From assembly GCF_003258605.2 (NCBI RefSeq), contig NZ_CP031264.1, positions 4,650,001 to 4,714,000 on the forward strand: 64,000 nucleotides of DNA, given 5' to 3'. Of this stretch, positions 15,935 through 24,155 are shown in pieces (the stretch's first letter is position 1; the number at the start of each line of letters is the position of its first letter). The stretch comes from Peterkaempfera bronchialis (GTDB taxonomy: Bacteria; Actinomycetota; Actinomycetes; Streptomycetales; Streptomycetaceae). The notes beneath the pieces are model-generated. The model did not search any database, was not told where the DNA came from, and saw only the letters and a list, made by a program, of their open reading frames with translations. The translations under genes were made by a program, and so were the position numbers.

Positions 15935-16816
15935 TCAGAGCCCGAAGCGCCGCCCCAGGTCGCCCAGCCCCGGGACCTGCTGGCCGCCGCCGTACGGCCG
16001 ACCGGTCTGCGAGGCGGCGCCCGCACCCGGGATACCCGCCTCGTTGGGCACCCGGCCGATGTCGATGTCGGCCATCAACTGCTCGGACGACTGGAGCAGC
16101 ACCTGCCCCGCGCCGATGAACTCGAACTGGTGCTCCTCGCCGGAGACCCCGCCCAGCCCGGTCAGCTGCCGGATGCCGCCCAGGACGCCCCGCAGATAGC
16201 TGTGGTCGTAGTGGTGGCAGGGGGACGGGCAGTCGGCCCAGCCGACCAGCGCCTGCGGATCGACCCGGATCGGCGGCTCCACGAAGTGCACCGGCCCATT
16301 GGACGCCGCCACGAACTTGCCGGTGCCGATCAGGGTGAGGAACCCCGGGATGATCGACTGCTTCAGCGACAGCTCGGGGTCGAACGCCAGCAGATTGCCG
16401 GACCGGACCGTGAGGTTGCCGTCCTCCAGGTCGTAGGAGTTCAGGTCGAACGCCCGGTCGGCCAGGATCATCTTGCCCTGACCCTCCGCAACCACCCAGT
16501 CGGCGGCGTGCAGCGGCGAGTGGAAGCTCTTGCCGATCAGGGAGTCCAGCGGCCCATGGCCGATGCCATGGAACTGGATGTTCCCGTAGTACGCGACCAT
16601 CTTCCCCTTCTGGAGGAAGTACTGGCCGTTGAGGTCCACCGAGAAGGCATGGTCGTTGACGTTGTCGTTGCTGGGCAGCGAGTGCGCGTCATGCACCACC
16701 GGACCGCCCGCCGGCGTCTGCGGCAGCGGCGGCCCGCCGAACTGCTGCGGCGGGTAGCCCTGTTGCGGGTAGCCCTGCTGCGGCGGGTACCCCGGGGGCT
16801 GCGGCGAGTAGGACAT
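15935..16816 (-). CDS. AIM24-family protein with Pro/Gln/Tyr-rich N-terminus
   Basis: The 293-aa product begins with a low-complexity tail of YPPQQGYPQQ-type repeats (residues 1-40), then the beta-rich AIM24/TerD-like domain (about 55-265). That domain contains FLQKGKMVAYYGNIQFHG, VVAEGQGKMILAD and NLLAFDPEL. AIM24 proteins are named from a yeast mitochondrial inner-membrane factor; their bacterial role is unknown. The domain includes a CPSPCHHYDH segment that could bind metal. It is the last of three overlapping paralogues; its ATG overlaps the stop of the gene before it (TGATG). Confidence 0.88.
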   Translation of the reverse strand: MSYSPQPPGYPPQQGYPQQGYPPQQFGGPPLPQTPAGGPVVHDAHSLPSNDNVNDHAFSVDLNGQYFLQKGKMVAYYGNIQFHGIGHGPLDSLIGKSFHSPLHAADWVVAEGQGKMILADRAFDLNSYDLEDGNLTVRSGNLLAFDPELSLKQSIIPGFLTLIGTGKFVAASNGPVHFVEPPIRVDPQALVGWADCPSPCHHYDHSYLRGVLGGIRQLTGLGGVSGEEHQFEFIGAGQVLLQSSEQLMADIDIGRVPNEAGIPGAGAASQTGRPYGGGQQVPGLGDLGRRFGL

Positions 16817-17466
16817 CAGAGCTTCTCCTCACTGGCCTGCACATAGACCATCCCGTGGCCGGACAGCTCCAGCTGGAATGCCTCACCCGAACCCCGGCCG
16901 ATCATGTCGCGCCAACCCAGCGCCGAGGACAGCTTGTTGCGGACGTCGCCCCGGTGCGCCACATACGCCTGCGGGTCCACATGGATCGGCTGCTGCGGGC
17001 TGATCGGCAGCTCGATGACGCCCCCGTGGGCCATCACCGCCACCGAGCCCTGGCCGCTGAGCTGGGTGGTGAAGAGCCCCTGCCCGGTCACCTGGCCGCG
17101 TACCAGGCCCATCACCCCGCCCTGCGAGCCCATGAACATGGTGGACTGCTGAAGGGTGCCGTCGAAGGCGAGCAGCCGGTCGGCCTCCACATAGAGGGTG
17201 TCGCCGGTGAGGTCGATCACATGCACATGGTGCCCGCCGTGCCCGAACATCACCCGGCCCTGGCCCTCGACCGTCATCAGCGGGGTGTCCTCATTGGCCA
17301 CCCGGCGGCCGAGCATCGACATCATGCCGCCCTGGCCGCCCATCAGATTGGGCGCGAAGGTGACCTGCCCGCTGTAGGCGAGCATCGCGCCGCGCTGGCT
17401 GAACACCCGCTGGCCGGGGAAGAGCTGGGCCTCGACCATCTTCCCGTTGATCCTGGTGAACGGCAT
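16816..17466 (-). CDS. AIM24-family protein, middle paralogue
   Basis: The 216-aa protein is essentially one AIM24 domain: [60 protein letters not shown] and the C-terminal [14 protein letters not shown]. It has no signal peptide or membrane helix. Both ends overlap the flanking paralogues by one base in TGATG junctions, so the three are translated from one message, probably in fixed proportion and perhaps into one hetero-oligomer (inference). The His-rich loop GHGGHHVHV is absent from the third paralogue. Confidence 0.88.
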   Translation of the reverse strand: MPFTRINGKMVEAQLFPGQRVFSQRGAMLAYSGQVTFAPNLMGGQGGMMSMLGRRVANEDTPLMTVEGQGRVMFGHGGHHVHVIDLTGDTLYVEADRLLAFDGTLQQSTMFMGSQGGVMGLVRGQVTGQGLFTTQLSGQGSVAVMAHGGVIELPISPQQPIHVDPQAYVAHRGDVRNKLSSALGWRDMIGRGSGEAFQLELSGHGMVYVQASEEKL

Positions 17467-18104
17467 CAGACGTTACCGCCGATCGTGCTGCGCTCCGACG
17501 GCTGCACATACACCAGGCCGTCGCCGGTGAACTCGATCTGCATCGCCTCGCCGCCCCCCTCGCCGAAGAAGGTGCTGAACCCCGCCCCGGACTTGAAACC
17601 CCGGTTGAGGTTGCCGGTGTGCGCGATGTACGCGCCCGGGTCGACCCGCAGCGGCATCCCCTGGGAGACCCGCAGGATGATCGCCGGTCCGTCCGACATC
17701 ACCGCCGCCCAACCCTGGCCCTCCACCTTGGTGGTGAAGAGGCCGTTGCCGGAGGCCGCGCCGTGCAACCCGGTGAAGGAGGTGCCGGTACGGAGCGTCG
17801 CCTCGGTGCAGAGCAGGTTGTCGGCCTCGACAAAGAGCGTCTCGCCGTTCAGCCGGACCAGGTTCACCTCGGTGGCCCGGTCCGCGAAGTAGCAGGTACC
17901 CTGCCCCTTCACCTCCATCACGGTCATCTGCTCACCGGTCAGACGGCGCGTCACCATGCCACGCAGGCCGTCACCCCCGCCCGTGAGCTTCTTGAACGAC
18001 ATCTGGCCGCTGTAGGCGACCATGGACCCGTTGCGGGCCTTGACGGCGTCGCCCATCATGTCGACGGCGAGCACCTTGGACCCCTGGAGCCGAAACTGTG
18101 CCAC
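17466..18104 (-). CDS. AIM24-family protein, first gene of the trio
   Basis: The 212-aa AIM24 domain protein begins [21 protein letters not shown] and ends [13 protein letters not shown]. The core carries [20 protein letters not shown] and [19 protein letters not shown], matching the two paralogues strand for strand. The GTG at 18104 gives the usual family start; a TTG three codons upstream is less likely. There is no Shine-Dalgarno sequence, but TACCTT (18117-18112) lies seven bases before the GTG, so the operon may be leaderless. The product is cytoplasmic as far as sequence shows; function unknown. Confidence 0.88.
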   Translation of the reverse strand: MAQFRLQGSKVLAVDMMGDAVKARNGSMVAYSGQMSFKKLTGGGDGLRGMVTRRLTGEQMTVMEVKGQGTCYFADRATEVNLVRLNGETLFVEADNLLCTEATLRTGTSFTGLHGAASGNGLFTTKVEGQGWAAVMSDGPAIILRVSQGMPLRVDPGAYIAHTGNLNRGFKSGAGFSTFFGEGGGEAMQIEFTGDGLVYVQPSERSTIGGNV

Positions 18105-18381
18105 GGGCCACAAGGTAACGGCGACCGGTCCGGTAGGCGAGAGGCACGCGCCGTACCGGTACCGATCCGGGACATTCCAGGGACAGCCGGGCGCGCTTCA
18201 GTCCGCCGCAGCGGCCGCAGCCGCCGGGTCGGCCGTCGGAATCACGGCTGTGACGGCGGCTGTGACGTGGCTCGCAACGGGTGCCCTGCGGCGGGGGAGC
18301 GGAGTGCGGATGGTGATAATGGGGGCGAGCTTGTGCGTCCGTTCACAAGCATCCGCCCCCATGTCAGTGAGGTCATCCGCC

Positions 18382-18738
18382 GTGAAGAGCAGCGCCGTCC
18401 ACCGTCTGCGCCTCGTCTCCGCCCCCGAGGCCGCCTCCTTCCTCGTCCTGCTGGTCTGCGCGGTGCTCAAGCGCACCACCGAGTTCAATGCGGTGCCGGT
18501 GATGGGCATGGTGCACGGCGTGCTCTTCGTCCTCTATCTGCTCTTCCTCGCCGACGCCTGGAAGAAGCAGCGCTGGGACGCCCGGCGCGGGGTGCTGATG
18601 CTCGTGCTCTCCGTCCTGCCCGCCGGGGGCTTCTTCGCCGAGCGGATGCTGGCCCGCGAGGAGCGGGAGGGCTACACGCCGGCCGGGGCCGCAGAGGCCG
18701 CAGAGGCCGCAGAGGCCGCAGAGAAGGCCGCCGCCTGA
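18382..18738 (+). CDS. DUF3817 small integral membrane protein, first copy
   Basis: The roughly 118-aa protein has three hydrophobic helices: [29 protein letters not shown] and [20 protein letters not shown]. This matches DUF3817, a small membrane family of unknown function. The GTG at 18382 has GAGG nine bases upstream; an in-frame ATG at 18361 lacks a ribosome site. The C-terminus is a run of AAE repeats coded by four exact 9-bp repeats. Its stop overlaps the next start (TGATG), so it is co-translated with the thiamine-binding-type protein. A second DUF3817 gene lies at 21913. Confidence 0.85.
   Translation: MKSSAVHRLRLVSAPEAASFLVLLVCAVLKRTTEFNAVPVMGMVHGVLFVLYLLFLADAWKKQRWDARRGVLMLVLSVLPAGGFFAERMLAREEREGYTPAGAAEAAEAAEAAEKAAA
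18688..18723 (+). repeat. Four 9-bp tandem repeats in the DUF3817 gene
   Basis: gccgcagag occurs four times without a mismatch and encodes the AAE tail. Copy-number change by slippage would keep the frame and only alter tail length. Confidence 0.9.
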
Positions 18739-19046
18739 TGATCGTCGCCTTCTCGGTCACCCCGCTGGGCGTGGGTGAGGACGTCGGAGAGTATGTCGCT
18801 GAGGCGGTGCGGGTGGTCCGGGAGTCCGGCCTGCCCAACCGTACCGACGCCATGTTCACCTCGGTCGAGGGCGAGTGGGACGAGGTGATGGCCGTGGTCA
18901 GGCGGGCCGTCGACACCGTCGTCGCCCGCGCCCCCCGGGTCAGCGTGGTGATCAAGGCGGACATCCGCCCCGGAGTGGTGGACGGCCTCACCGCCAAGGT
19001 CGACTCCGTCGAGCGGTATCTCGCCTCGGAGTCGGACCAGAGATGA
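18738..19046 (+). CDS. MTH1187-family thiamine-binding-type protein
   Basis: This 102-aa ferredoxin-like-fold protein ([23 protein letters not shown], then [14 protein letters not shown]-type strand and helix order) belongs to the MTH1187/YkoF-like family. Some members bind thiamine or hydroxymethylpyrimidine. No transport or thiamine genes are nearby, so the ligand is an inference from family. Its ATG overlaps the stop of the DUF3817 gene by one base, implying translational coupling and perhaps a working partnership with that small membrane protein. A bidirectional terminator follows immediately. Confidence 0.85.
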   Translation: MIVAFSVTPLGVGEDVGEYVAEAVRVVRESGLPNRTDAMFTSVEGEWDEVMAVVRRAVDTVVARAPRVSVVIKADIRPGVVDGLTAKVDSVERYLASESDQR

Positions 19047-19047
19047 G

Positions 19048-19080
19048 CCAGGGGCCCGGGCGCACCGCCCGGGCCCCTGG
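19048..19080. terminator. Shared bidirectional terminator
   Basis: CCAGGGGCCCGGGCG and its exact complement form a 15-bp stem with a 3-base loop, midway between convergent genes ending at 19046 and 19092. It should work in both directions. Confidence 0.8.
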
Positions 19081-19091
19081 AGGGCATCGCG

Positions 19092-20732
19092 TCAGTTGAC
19101 GTTGACGCCGGTCCACGCGGCGGCGACCGCGTTGTACTCGGTGGAGCCGCTGCCGTAGAGGTCCTTGGCGGCGTTGAGGGTGGCGGTGCGGGCGGACGCG
19201 TAGTTGGTGGTCGAGGTCATGTAGACGGTCAGCGCCCGGTACCAGACGGCGGCGGCCTTGTCGCGGCCGATGCCGGTGACCGTGCTGCCGCTGTAGGTGG
19301 GGCTGTTGTAGCTGACGCCGTTGATGCTCTTGGCGCCGCTGCCCTCGGCCAGCAGGTAGAAGAAGTGGTTGGCGACGCCCGAGGAGTAGTGGACGTCGAG
19401 GTTCTTCACGCTGGACGACCAGTAGTCGGCGGAGGCGCCGTCCTTGGACGGCTTGTCCATGTAGCGCAGCGGCGTGCCATTGCCGTTGATGTTGATCAGC
19501 TCGCCGATGAGGTAGTCCGGCTTGTCGGTGGGCAGGTTGGCGTAGAACTCCACCATGGTGCCGAAGATGTCCGAGGTCGCCTCGTTGAGGCCGCCGGACT
19601 CGCCCGAGTAGTTGAGGCGCGCGGTGCGGCTGGTGACACCGTGGCTCATCTCATGGCCGGCGACGTCCAGTTCGGTGAGCGGGTGGGTGTTGCCCGAGCC
19701 GTCGCCGTAGGTCATGCAGAAGCAGGAGTCGTCCCAGAAGGCATTGACGTAGTTCTTGCCGTAGTGGACGCGGCTGTAGGCGCCCTTGCCGTCGTTGGCG
19801 ATGCCGTTGCGGCCGAAGGTGTTCTTGTAGAAGTCCCAGGTGACGGCGGCGCCGTACTGGGCGTCCACCGCCGCCGACTGGCCGTTGGAGACGGTGCCGG
19901 TGCCCCAGATGTTGTCGGCGTCGGTGTAGAGGGTGCCGCTGCCGCTGGTCTTGCCCGCCAGGTCGGTCGTGTACTGGTTGCCCCGGGAGGCGTCCTTCAG
20001 CTGGTAGGTCGAGCCGGACTGGGTGGTGGTCAGCGGGACCGTGCCCACGAAGATGCCCTGGCCGGTGCCGGCCGCGGTCTGGATCGCCTCGTGCTGCTGG
20101 AGCACGGCGCCCGAGGCGGCGTCGGTGACCACATGCTGCTCGCTCGGGGTGCCGTCGGCGCGGGTGCCGCTGACCACGGTCTCGTACGCCAGCCGGGGGG
20201 TGCCCGAGGCGGCCCAGACGACCAGCTGCGGGGCGTCGGCCGTGCCGACCGCCGCCAGCGGCGCCTCGTCCTTGTCGGAGGTGTCGCCCACCAGCGCCTT
20301 GACGGTGGTGGTCGCCTTGGCGGCGGCCTTGGCCGAGGTGAGGCCGGGGGTGAGGCTCTTCAGGTCGAGGGCGCGGCCGGTGGCCCGGTCCACGGACTTC
20401 ACGGCGCCGCCGGCGGTCTGGTGCACCACCAGGTCGCCGCCGAGCACGGGCAGGCCGCCGTAGGTGCGGTCGTAGCGCAGGTGGCGGGTGCCATCGGCGT
20501 CCACCACGACATCCCTGACGACCAGCTTCTCCTGGCTGCCGAGGGCCAGCGACCGGGCCAGGCCGGGCGCCTGGGTGGTGGCCTGCTCGACCAGCTGGGC
20601 TCGCTGCCCGGCGGCGGCCGGACCCGAGAGCGACCCGGGAAGGGCATTGGCCGTACCGGTGCTCGCCTGTATGCCCACGACGAGCATGGCCGAGGCCGAG
20701 AGGAGGGCTCCGGCTGTCAGCTTTCGCTTCAC
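19092..20732 (-). CDS. Secreted M4-family (thermolysin-like) metalloprotease
   Basis: The 546-aa pre-pro-enzyme has a signal peptide (VKRKLTAGALLSASAMLVVGIQ, cut near TANA), then an FTP/PepSY-type propeptide to about residue 210, then the M4 catalytic domain. Zinc ligands and catalytic residues are His360-Glu361 and His364 of HEMSH, Glu384 in GGLNEATSD and His448 in DVHYSSG. A CFC cysteine pair (SCFCMTYGDG) is typical of Streptomyces enzymes. It degrades extracellular protein. The GTG at 20732 has AAGGGA upstream; an earlier in-frame start would add 68 residues in front of the signal peptide. Confidence 0.95.
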   Translation of the reverse strand: MKRKLTAGALLSASAMLVVGIQASTGTANALPGSLSGPAAAGQRAQLVEQATTQAPGLARSLALGSQEKLVVRDVVVDADGTRHLRYDRTYGGLPVLGGDLVVHQTAGGAVKSVDRATGRALDLKSLTPGLTSAKAAAKATTTVKALVGDTSDKDEAPLAAVGTADAPQLVVWAASGTPRLAYETVVSGTRADGTPSEQHVVTDAASGAVLQQHEAIQTAAGTGQGIFVGTVPLTTTQSGSTYQLKDASRGNQYTTDLAGKTSGSGTLYTDADNIWGTGTVSNGQSAAVDAQYGAAVTWDFYKNTFGRNGIANDGKGAYSRVHYGKNYVNAFWDDSCFCMTYGDGSGNTHPLTELDVAGHEMSHGVTSRTARLNYSGESGGLNEATSDIFGTMVEFYANLPTDKPDYLIGELININGNGTPLRYMDKPSKDGASADYWSSSVKNLDVHYSSGVANHFFYLLAEGSGAKSINGVSYNSPTYSGSTVTGIGRDKAAAVWYRALTVYMTSTTNYASARTATLNAAKDLYGSGSTEYNAVAAAWTGVNVN

Positions 20733-20910
20733 TGTGTTCCCTTTCGGTACCACCGCGGGTGCGCGGTCGCGCCTCGCTCCGGGGCGTCGGGTGAACGCCT
20801 TCGTGGGCGGAACGGGCGCTGACGTGCTGCTCCGTGCGGTCTCACGGCGTGCGCGCTGGGTGGGCGCGGACGCCGTACGGAGCTGGCTGGCGAGAAGCAT
20901 GACAATTGAA

Positions 20911-20928
20911 GACCTGAATTGACAGGTC
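20911..20928. promoter_or_regulatory. Candidate operator of the protease gene
   Basis: GACCTG-AATTGA-CAGGTC is a perfect 6-bp inverted repeat with a 6-base centre, in the only A/T-rich part of the gap and about 180 bases upstream of the protease start. The regulator is unknown; the divergent MarR protein is one possibility. Confidence 0.4.
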
Positions 20929-21249
20929 TCGTTCATCTATTGGCGGACTCTCGCCACGGCCCCGACGCCCGCTGCCCGTCCGACAGCCGCCAACCGGTCG
21001 TCGGCTGCGGGGCCGACCCAGGCGCGGTGGGTGGGGCGCGGGCGATCCGCCGGGTGATCACCGGACGACGGGCGGCCGGTCCTTCCAGGTGGCGGGGGGT
21101 GGCCACGGCGTCCGCGCACCGACACGCGACCGCGGATCACCCCGGCGCGGACCGGCCGCCGCAGCGGCGGATCTCCGCCACCGGCCGCCCCGGCGACCGG
21201 CCTGTGGACCGGCCTGTGGACCGACCTCGGCCGCCCGCCCCGGCGCCGG

Positions 21250-21255
21250 TACGGT
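21250..21255 (+). promoter_or_regulatory. -10 element of a probable leaderless start
   Basis: TACGGT (TANNNT) ends six bases before the GTG of the MarR gene, placing the transcript start at or next to the start codon. No clear -35 element is visible. Confidence 0.4.
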
Positions 21256-21261
21256 GGGGGC

Positions 21262-21825
21262 GTGCCCAAGCCGCTCAGCCTTGACTTCGACCCGATCGCC
21301 CGCGCCGACGACCTGTGGGCCAGGCGCTGGGGAACCGTCCCCGCGATGGCCGCGATCACGTCGATCATGCGCGCCCACCAGATCCTGCTCGGCCGGGTCG
21401 ACGCGGTGGTCAAGCCGTACGGGCTCACCTTCGCCCGCTATGAGGCGCTGGTGCTGCTCACCTTCAGCCGGACCGGGGAGCTCTCGCTCTCCAAGATCGG
21501 CGAGCGGCTGATGGTCCACCCCACCAGCGTCACCAACACCGTCGACCGCCTGGAGCGGGCCGGCCTGGTCTCCCGCCGCCCCAACCCGCTCGACGGCCGG
21601 GGCGTGCTCGCCGCCATCACCGACCAGGGCCGCCGGGTCGTGGAGGCCGCCACCCGCGACCTGATGGCCATGGAGTTCGGCCTGGACGAGTACGACCCCG
21701 ACCGGTGCCAGGAGATCTTCGACATCCTCCGCCCGCTCCGCATCGCCGCCGGCGACTTCGCCGACCCCGAGCCCGCCCCCACCACCGGCCACGCCGACAC
21801 CGCCGAGCCCGCGACCCGCCGCTGA
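21262..21825 (+). CDS. MarR-family regulator, divergent from the protease
   Basis: The 187-aa protein has a typical MarR fold: LLGRVDAVVKPYGLTFARYEALVLL, LSLSKIGERLMVHPTSVTNTVDRLERAGLV as the DNA-binding helices, and NPLDGRGVLAAITDQG as the wing. It is a likely dimeric repressor with an unknown ligand. The GTG at 21262 has TACGGT six bases upstream, so the message may be leaderless. It is followed by a DUF3817 gene and icmA on the same strand. Whether it controls icmA is untested; icmA has its own operator-like promoter. Confidence 0.92.
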   Translation: MPKPLSLDFDPIARADDLWARRWGTVPAMAAITSIMRAHQILLGRVDAVVKPYGLTFARYEALVLLTFSRTGELSLSKIGERLMVHPTSVTNTVDRLERAGLVSRRPNPLDGRGVLAAITDQGRRVVEAATRDLMAMEFGLDEYDPDRCQEIFDILRPLRIAAGDFADPEPAPTTGHADTAEPATRR

Positions 21826-21912
21826 GCGCGCTCGCCGGGCGGGGTTACCCTCGGGGAGGCGGTGCCGAGTCCGGACGTGCCGCCTGGACCCCTGGCATGT
21901 GAGGCGAACGCC

Positions 21913-22242
21913 GTGAAGTCGAACCCCCTGCTGACCTGGTACCGGGTGCTGGCCTATGCGACCGGCTGCGCGCTGCTGCTGCTGTGCGGCTTCATGGTCG
22001 CCAAGTACGGCTTCGGCGCGGGCAAGGACGCCACGCTCTATGTGGCGCAGCTGCACGGCTACCTCTACATGGCCTACTTCGTGGTGGCGTTCCTGCTGGG
22101 CATGAAGCTGAAGTGGCCGCTGGGCAAGCTGGTGCTGGTGCTGCTGGCCGGGACCATCCCGCTGGCGTCGTTCTTCGCCGAGCGCCGGGTGGTGCGCGAC
22201 GCGGCGCCGCAGAAGGCGGTACCGGAGCCGGTCGGCGTCTGA
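21913..22242 (+). CDS. DUF3817 small integral membrane protein, second copy
   Basis: The 109-aa protein has three membrane helices (VLAYATGCALLLLCGFMVA, HGYLYMAYFVVAFLLGM, KLVLVLLAGTIPLASFFAERRV). It shares with the copy at 18382 the HG(Y/V)L...F and P-A/S-FFAER signatures. The GTG start follows GAGG with a short spacer. It lies between a MarR gene and icmA on one strand. The role is unknown. Confidence 0.85.
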   Translation: MKSNPLLTWYRVLAYATGCALLLLCGFMVAKYGFGAGKDATLYVAQLHGYLYMAYFVVAFLLGMKLKWPLGKLVLVLLAGTIPLASFFAERRVVRDAAPQKAVPEPVGV

Positions 22243-22298
22243 CCCGAGGCTGTGCGGCGGGCGGTTCCTTCCCGAGGGGAAGGGGCCGCCCGTTCCCG

Positions 22299-22345
22299 TC
22301 GACAAATACTAGGACGTCCGAGTAAATTGGTTGGACGTCCTAGTA
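22299..22345 (+). promoter_or_regulatory. icmA promoter bracketed by a 13-bp perfect inverted repeat
   Basis: TACTAGGACGTCC (22307-22319) and GGACGTCCTAGTA (22333-22345) are exact complements 13 bases apart; each half contains the 8-bp palindrome GGACGTCC. A plausible promoter, TCGACA (22299-22304), an 18-base spacer and TAAATT (22323-22328), places the left arm in the spacer and the right arm over the start point. That is a classic repressor layout. A TetR- or MarR-type dimer pair is the likely binder; two MarR genes and one TetR gene lie within 7 kb. Confidence 0.7.
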
Positions 22346-22369
22346 ATCGCACGGGAGCGGGGTCGCGGC

Positions 22370-24067
22370 ATGGATGCCGAGGAGATCGAGGCGGGCCGGA
22401 GCCGCTGGCAGCAGCGGTACGACAACGCGCGGAAGCGCGATGCGGACTTCACCACCCTCTCCGGGGACACGGTCGAGCCCGTCTACGGGCCCGCGCCCGG
22501 GCAGCCCGTGGAGGGCTTCGAGCGGATCGGCTGGCCCGGCGAGTACCCCTTCACCCGGGGGCTGCACCCCACCGGGTACCGGGGCCGGGCCTGGACCATC
22601 CGGCAGTTCGCCGGGTTCGGCAACGCCCGGCAGACCAATGAGCGCTACCGGATGATCCTGGACGCGGGCGGCGGCGGCCTCTCGGTGGCGTTCGACATGC
22701 CGACCCTGATGGGCCGCGACTCCGACGACCCGCGTGCGCTGGGCGAGGTGGGCCACTGCGGGGTGGCGATCGACTCGGCCGCCGACATGGAGGTGCTCTT
22801 CGAGGGCATCCCGCTGGGCGAGGTCACCACCTCGATGACCATCTCGGGGCCGGCCGTCCCGGTCTTCTGCATGTACCTGGTGGCCGCCGAGCGCCAGGGC
22901 GTGGACCCGGGGGTGCTCAACGGGACCCTCCAGACGGACATCTTCAAGGAGTACATCGCCCAGAAGGAGTGGCTCTTCGCCCCCGAGCCGCATCTGCGGC
23001 TGATCGGCGACCTGATGGAGTACTGCGCGGCCGGCATCCCCGCCTACAAGCCGCTCTCGGTCTCCGGCTACCACATCCGGGAGGCCGGAGCCACGGCCGC
23101 GCAGGAGCTGGCCTTCACCCTGGCCGACGGCTTCGGCTATGTGGAACTGGGCCTCTCCCGGGGACTGGACGTGGACGCCTTCGCCTCCGGCCTCTCCTTC
23201 TTCTTCGACGCCCACCTGGACTTCTTCGAGGAGATCGCCAAGTTCCGCGCCGCCCGCCGCATCTGGGCCCGCTGGATGCGCGAGGTGTACGGGGCGAGGA
23301 CCGACAAGGCGCAGTGGCTGCGCTTCCACACCCAGACCGCCGGGGTCTCGCTCACCGCGCAGCAGCCGTACAACAACGTGGTGCGCACCGCCGTGGAGGC
23401 GCTGTCGGCCGTCCTCGGCGGCACCAACTCGCTGCACACCAACGCCCTGGACGAGACCCTGGCGCTGCCCTCGGCACAGGCGGCGGAGATCGCGCTCCGC
23501 ACCCAGCAGGTGCTGATGGAGGAGACCGGGGTCGCCAATGTCGCCGACCCGCTGGGCGGCTCCTGGTACGTGGAGGCGCTCACCGACCGGATCGAGGCCG
23601 AGGCGGAGGCGATCTTCGAGCGGATCCGCCGCATGGGCGAGCGCAACGGCGGGGCCGAGCACCCGGTGGGGCCGATGACGGCGGGCATCCTGCGCGGGAT
23701 AGAGGACGGCTGGTTCGTGGGCGAGATCGCCGAGTCGGCGTTCCGCTACCAGCAGGCGCTGGAGAAGGGCGAGAAGCGGGTCGTCGGCGTCAACTGCCAC
23801 ACCTCCACGGTCACCTCCGACCTGGAGATCCTGCGGGTCAGCCATGAGGTGGAGACCGAGCAGGTGAGGCTGCTGACCGAACGCCGGGCAGCCCGCGACG
23901 ACGCGGCCGTGCGGGCCGGGATCGCGGCGATGCTGGAGGCCGCCCGGTCCGGGGCGAACATGGTGCCGCCGATGCTGGAGGCGGTGCGGGCAGAGGCCAC
24001 GCTGGGCGAGATCTGCGACGCGCTGCGCGAGGAGTGGGGCACCTACACCGAGCCGCCGGGCTTCTGA
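22370..24067 (+). CDS. icmA: Isobutyryl-CoA mutase large subunit
   Basis: The 565-aa substrate-binding subunit of the adenosylcobalamin-dependent mutase converts isobutyryl-CoA and n-butyryl-CoA into each other. It has the TIM-barrel domain of the methylmalonyl-CoA mutase family but lacks the B12-binding domain, which sits on a separate small subunit (IcmB) not found in this window. The diagnostic residues point to isobutyryl-CoA rather than methylmalonyl-CoA: Phe80 (in WTIRQF) and Gln198 (in YIAQKE), where methylmalonyl-CoA mutases have Tyr and Arg. The ATG follows a GGGAG/GGGG region. It links valine breakdown and butyryl-CoA to polyketide precursors. Confidence 0.95.
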   Translation: MDAEEIEAGRSRWQQRYDNARKRDADFTTLSGDTVEPVYGPAPGQPVEGFERIGWPGEYPFTRGLHPTGYRGRAWTIRQFAGFGNARQTNERYRMILDAGGGGLSVAFDMPTLMGRDSDDPRALGEVGHCGVAIDSAADMEVLFEGIPLGEVTTSMTISGPAVPVFCMYLVAAERQGVDPGVLNGTLQTDIFKEYIAQKEWLFAPEPHLRLIGDLMEYCAAGIPAYKPLSVSGYHIREAGATAAQELAFTLADGFGYVELGLSRGLDVDAFASGLSFFFDAHLDFFEEIAKFRAARRIWARWMREVYGARTDKAQWLRFHTQTAGVSLTAQQPYNNVVRTAVEALSAVLGGTNSLHTNALDETLALPSAQAAEIALRTQQVLMEETGVANVADPLGGSWYVEALTDRIEAEAEAIFERIRRMGERNGGAEHPVGPMTAGILRGIEDGWFVGEIAESAFRYQQALEKGEKRVVGVNCHTSTVTSDLEILRVSHEVETEQVRLLTERRAARDDAAVRAGIAAMLEAARSGANMVPPMLEAVRAEATLGEICDALREEWGTYTEPPGF

Positions 24068-24068
24068 G

Positions 24069-24105
24069 GCCGGGGGAGGCCGGGGGAGCCCGGGGGAGCC
24101 CGGGG
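24069..24105. repeat. 10-bp G-rich tandem repeat after icmA
   Basis: (g/c)ccgggggag occurs three times plus a partial copy just past the icmA stop, ahead of the terminator. Confidence 0.75.
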
Positions 24106-24113
24106 TACGGACC

Positions 24114-24151
24114 GGAGGGGCGCCACGGAGACTGACCCGTGACGCCCCTCC
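24114..24151. terminator. Terminator between icmA and the TetR gene
   Basis: Arms 24114-24128 and 24137-24151 pair over 15 bases with one mismatch (GGAGGGGCG-CACGG against CCGTG-CGCCCCTCC), between convergent genes. It probably acts in both directions. Confidence 0.7.
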
Positions 24152-24155
24152 CTCG

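Larger units (their letters stand above)
20733..21261. other. 529-bp divergent gap between the protease and the second MarR gene
   Basis: No gene is seen. The stretch holds an A/T-rich island at about 20895-20945 with an inverted repeat at 20911-20928, and two exact 12-bp copies of ggcctgtggacc at 21199-21210 and 21211-21222. The protease promoter is expected in the A/T-rich island. Confidence 0.45.

Noticed and set aside
20733-20936. Longer start for the M4 protease
   Set aside because: It would put 68 residues ahead of a normal signal peptide. The GTG at 20732 has a good ribosome site.
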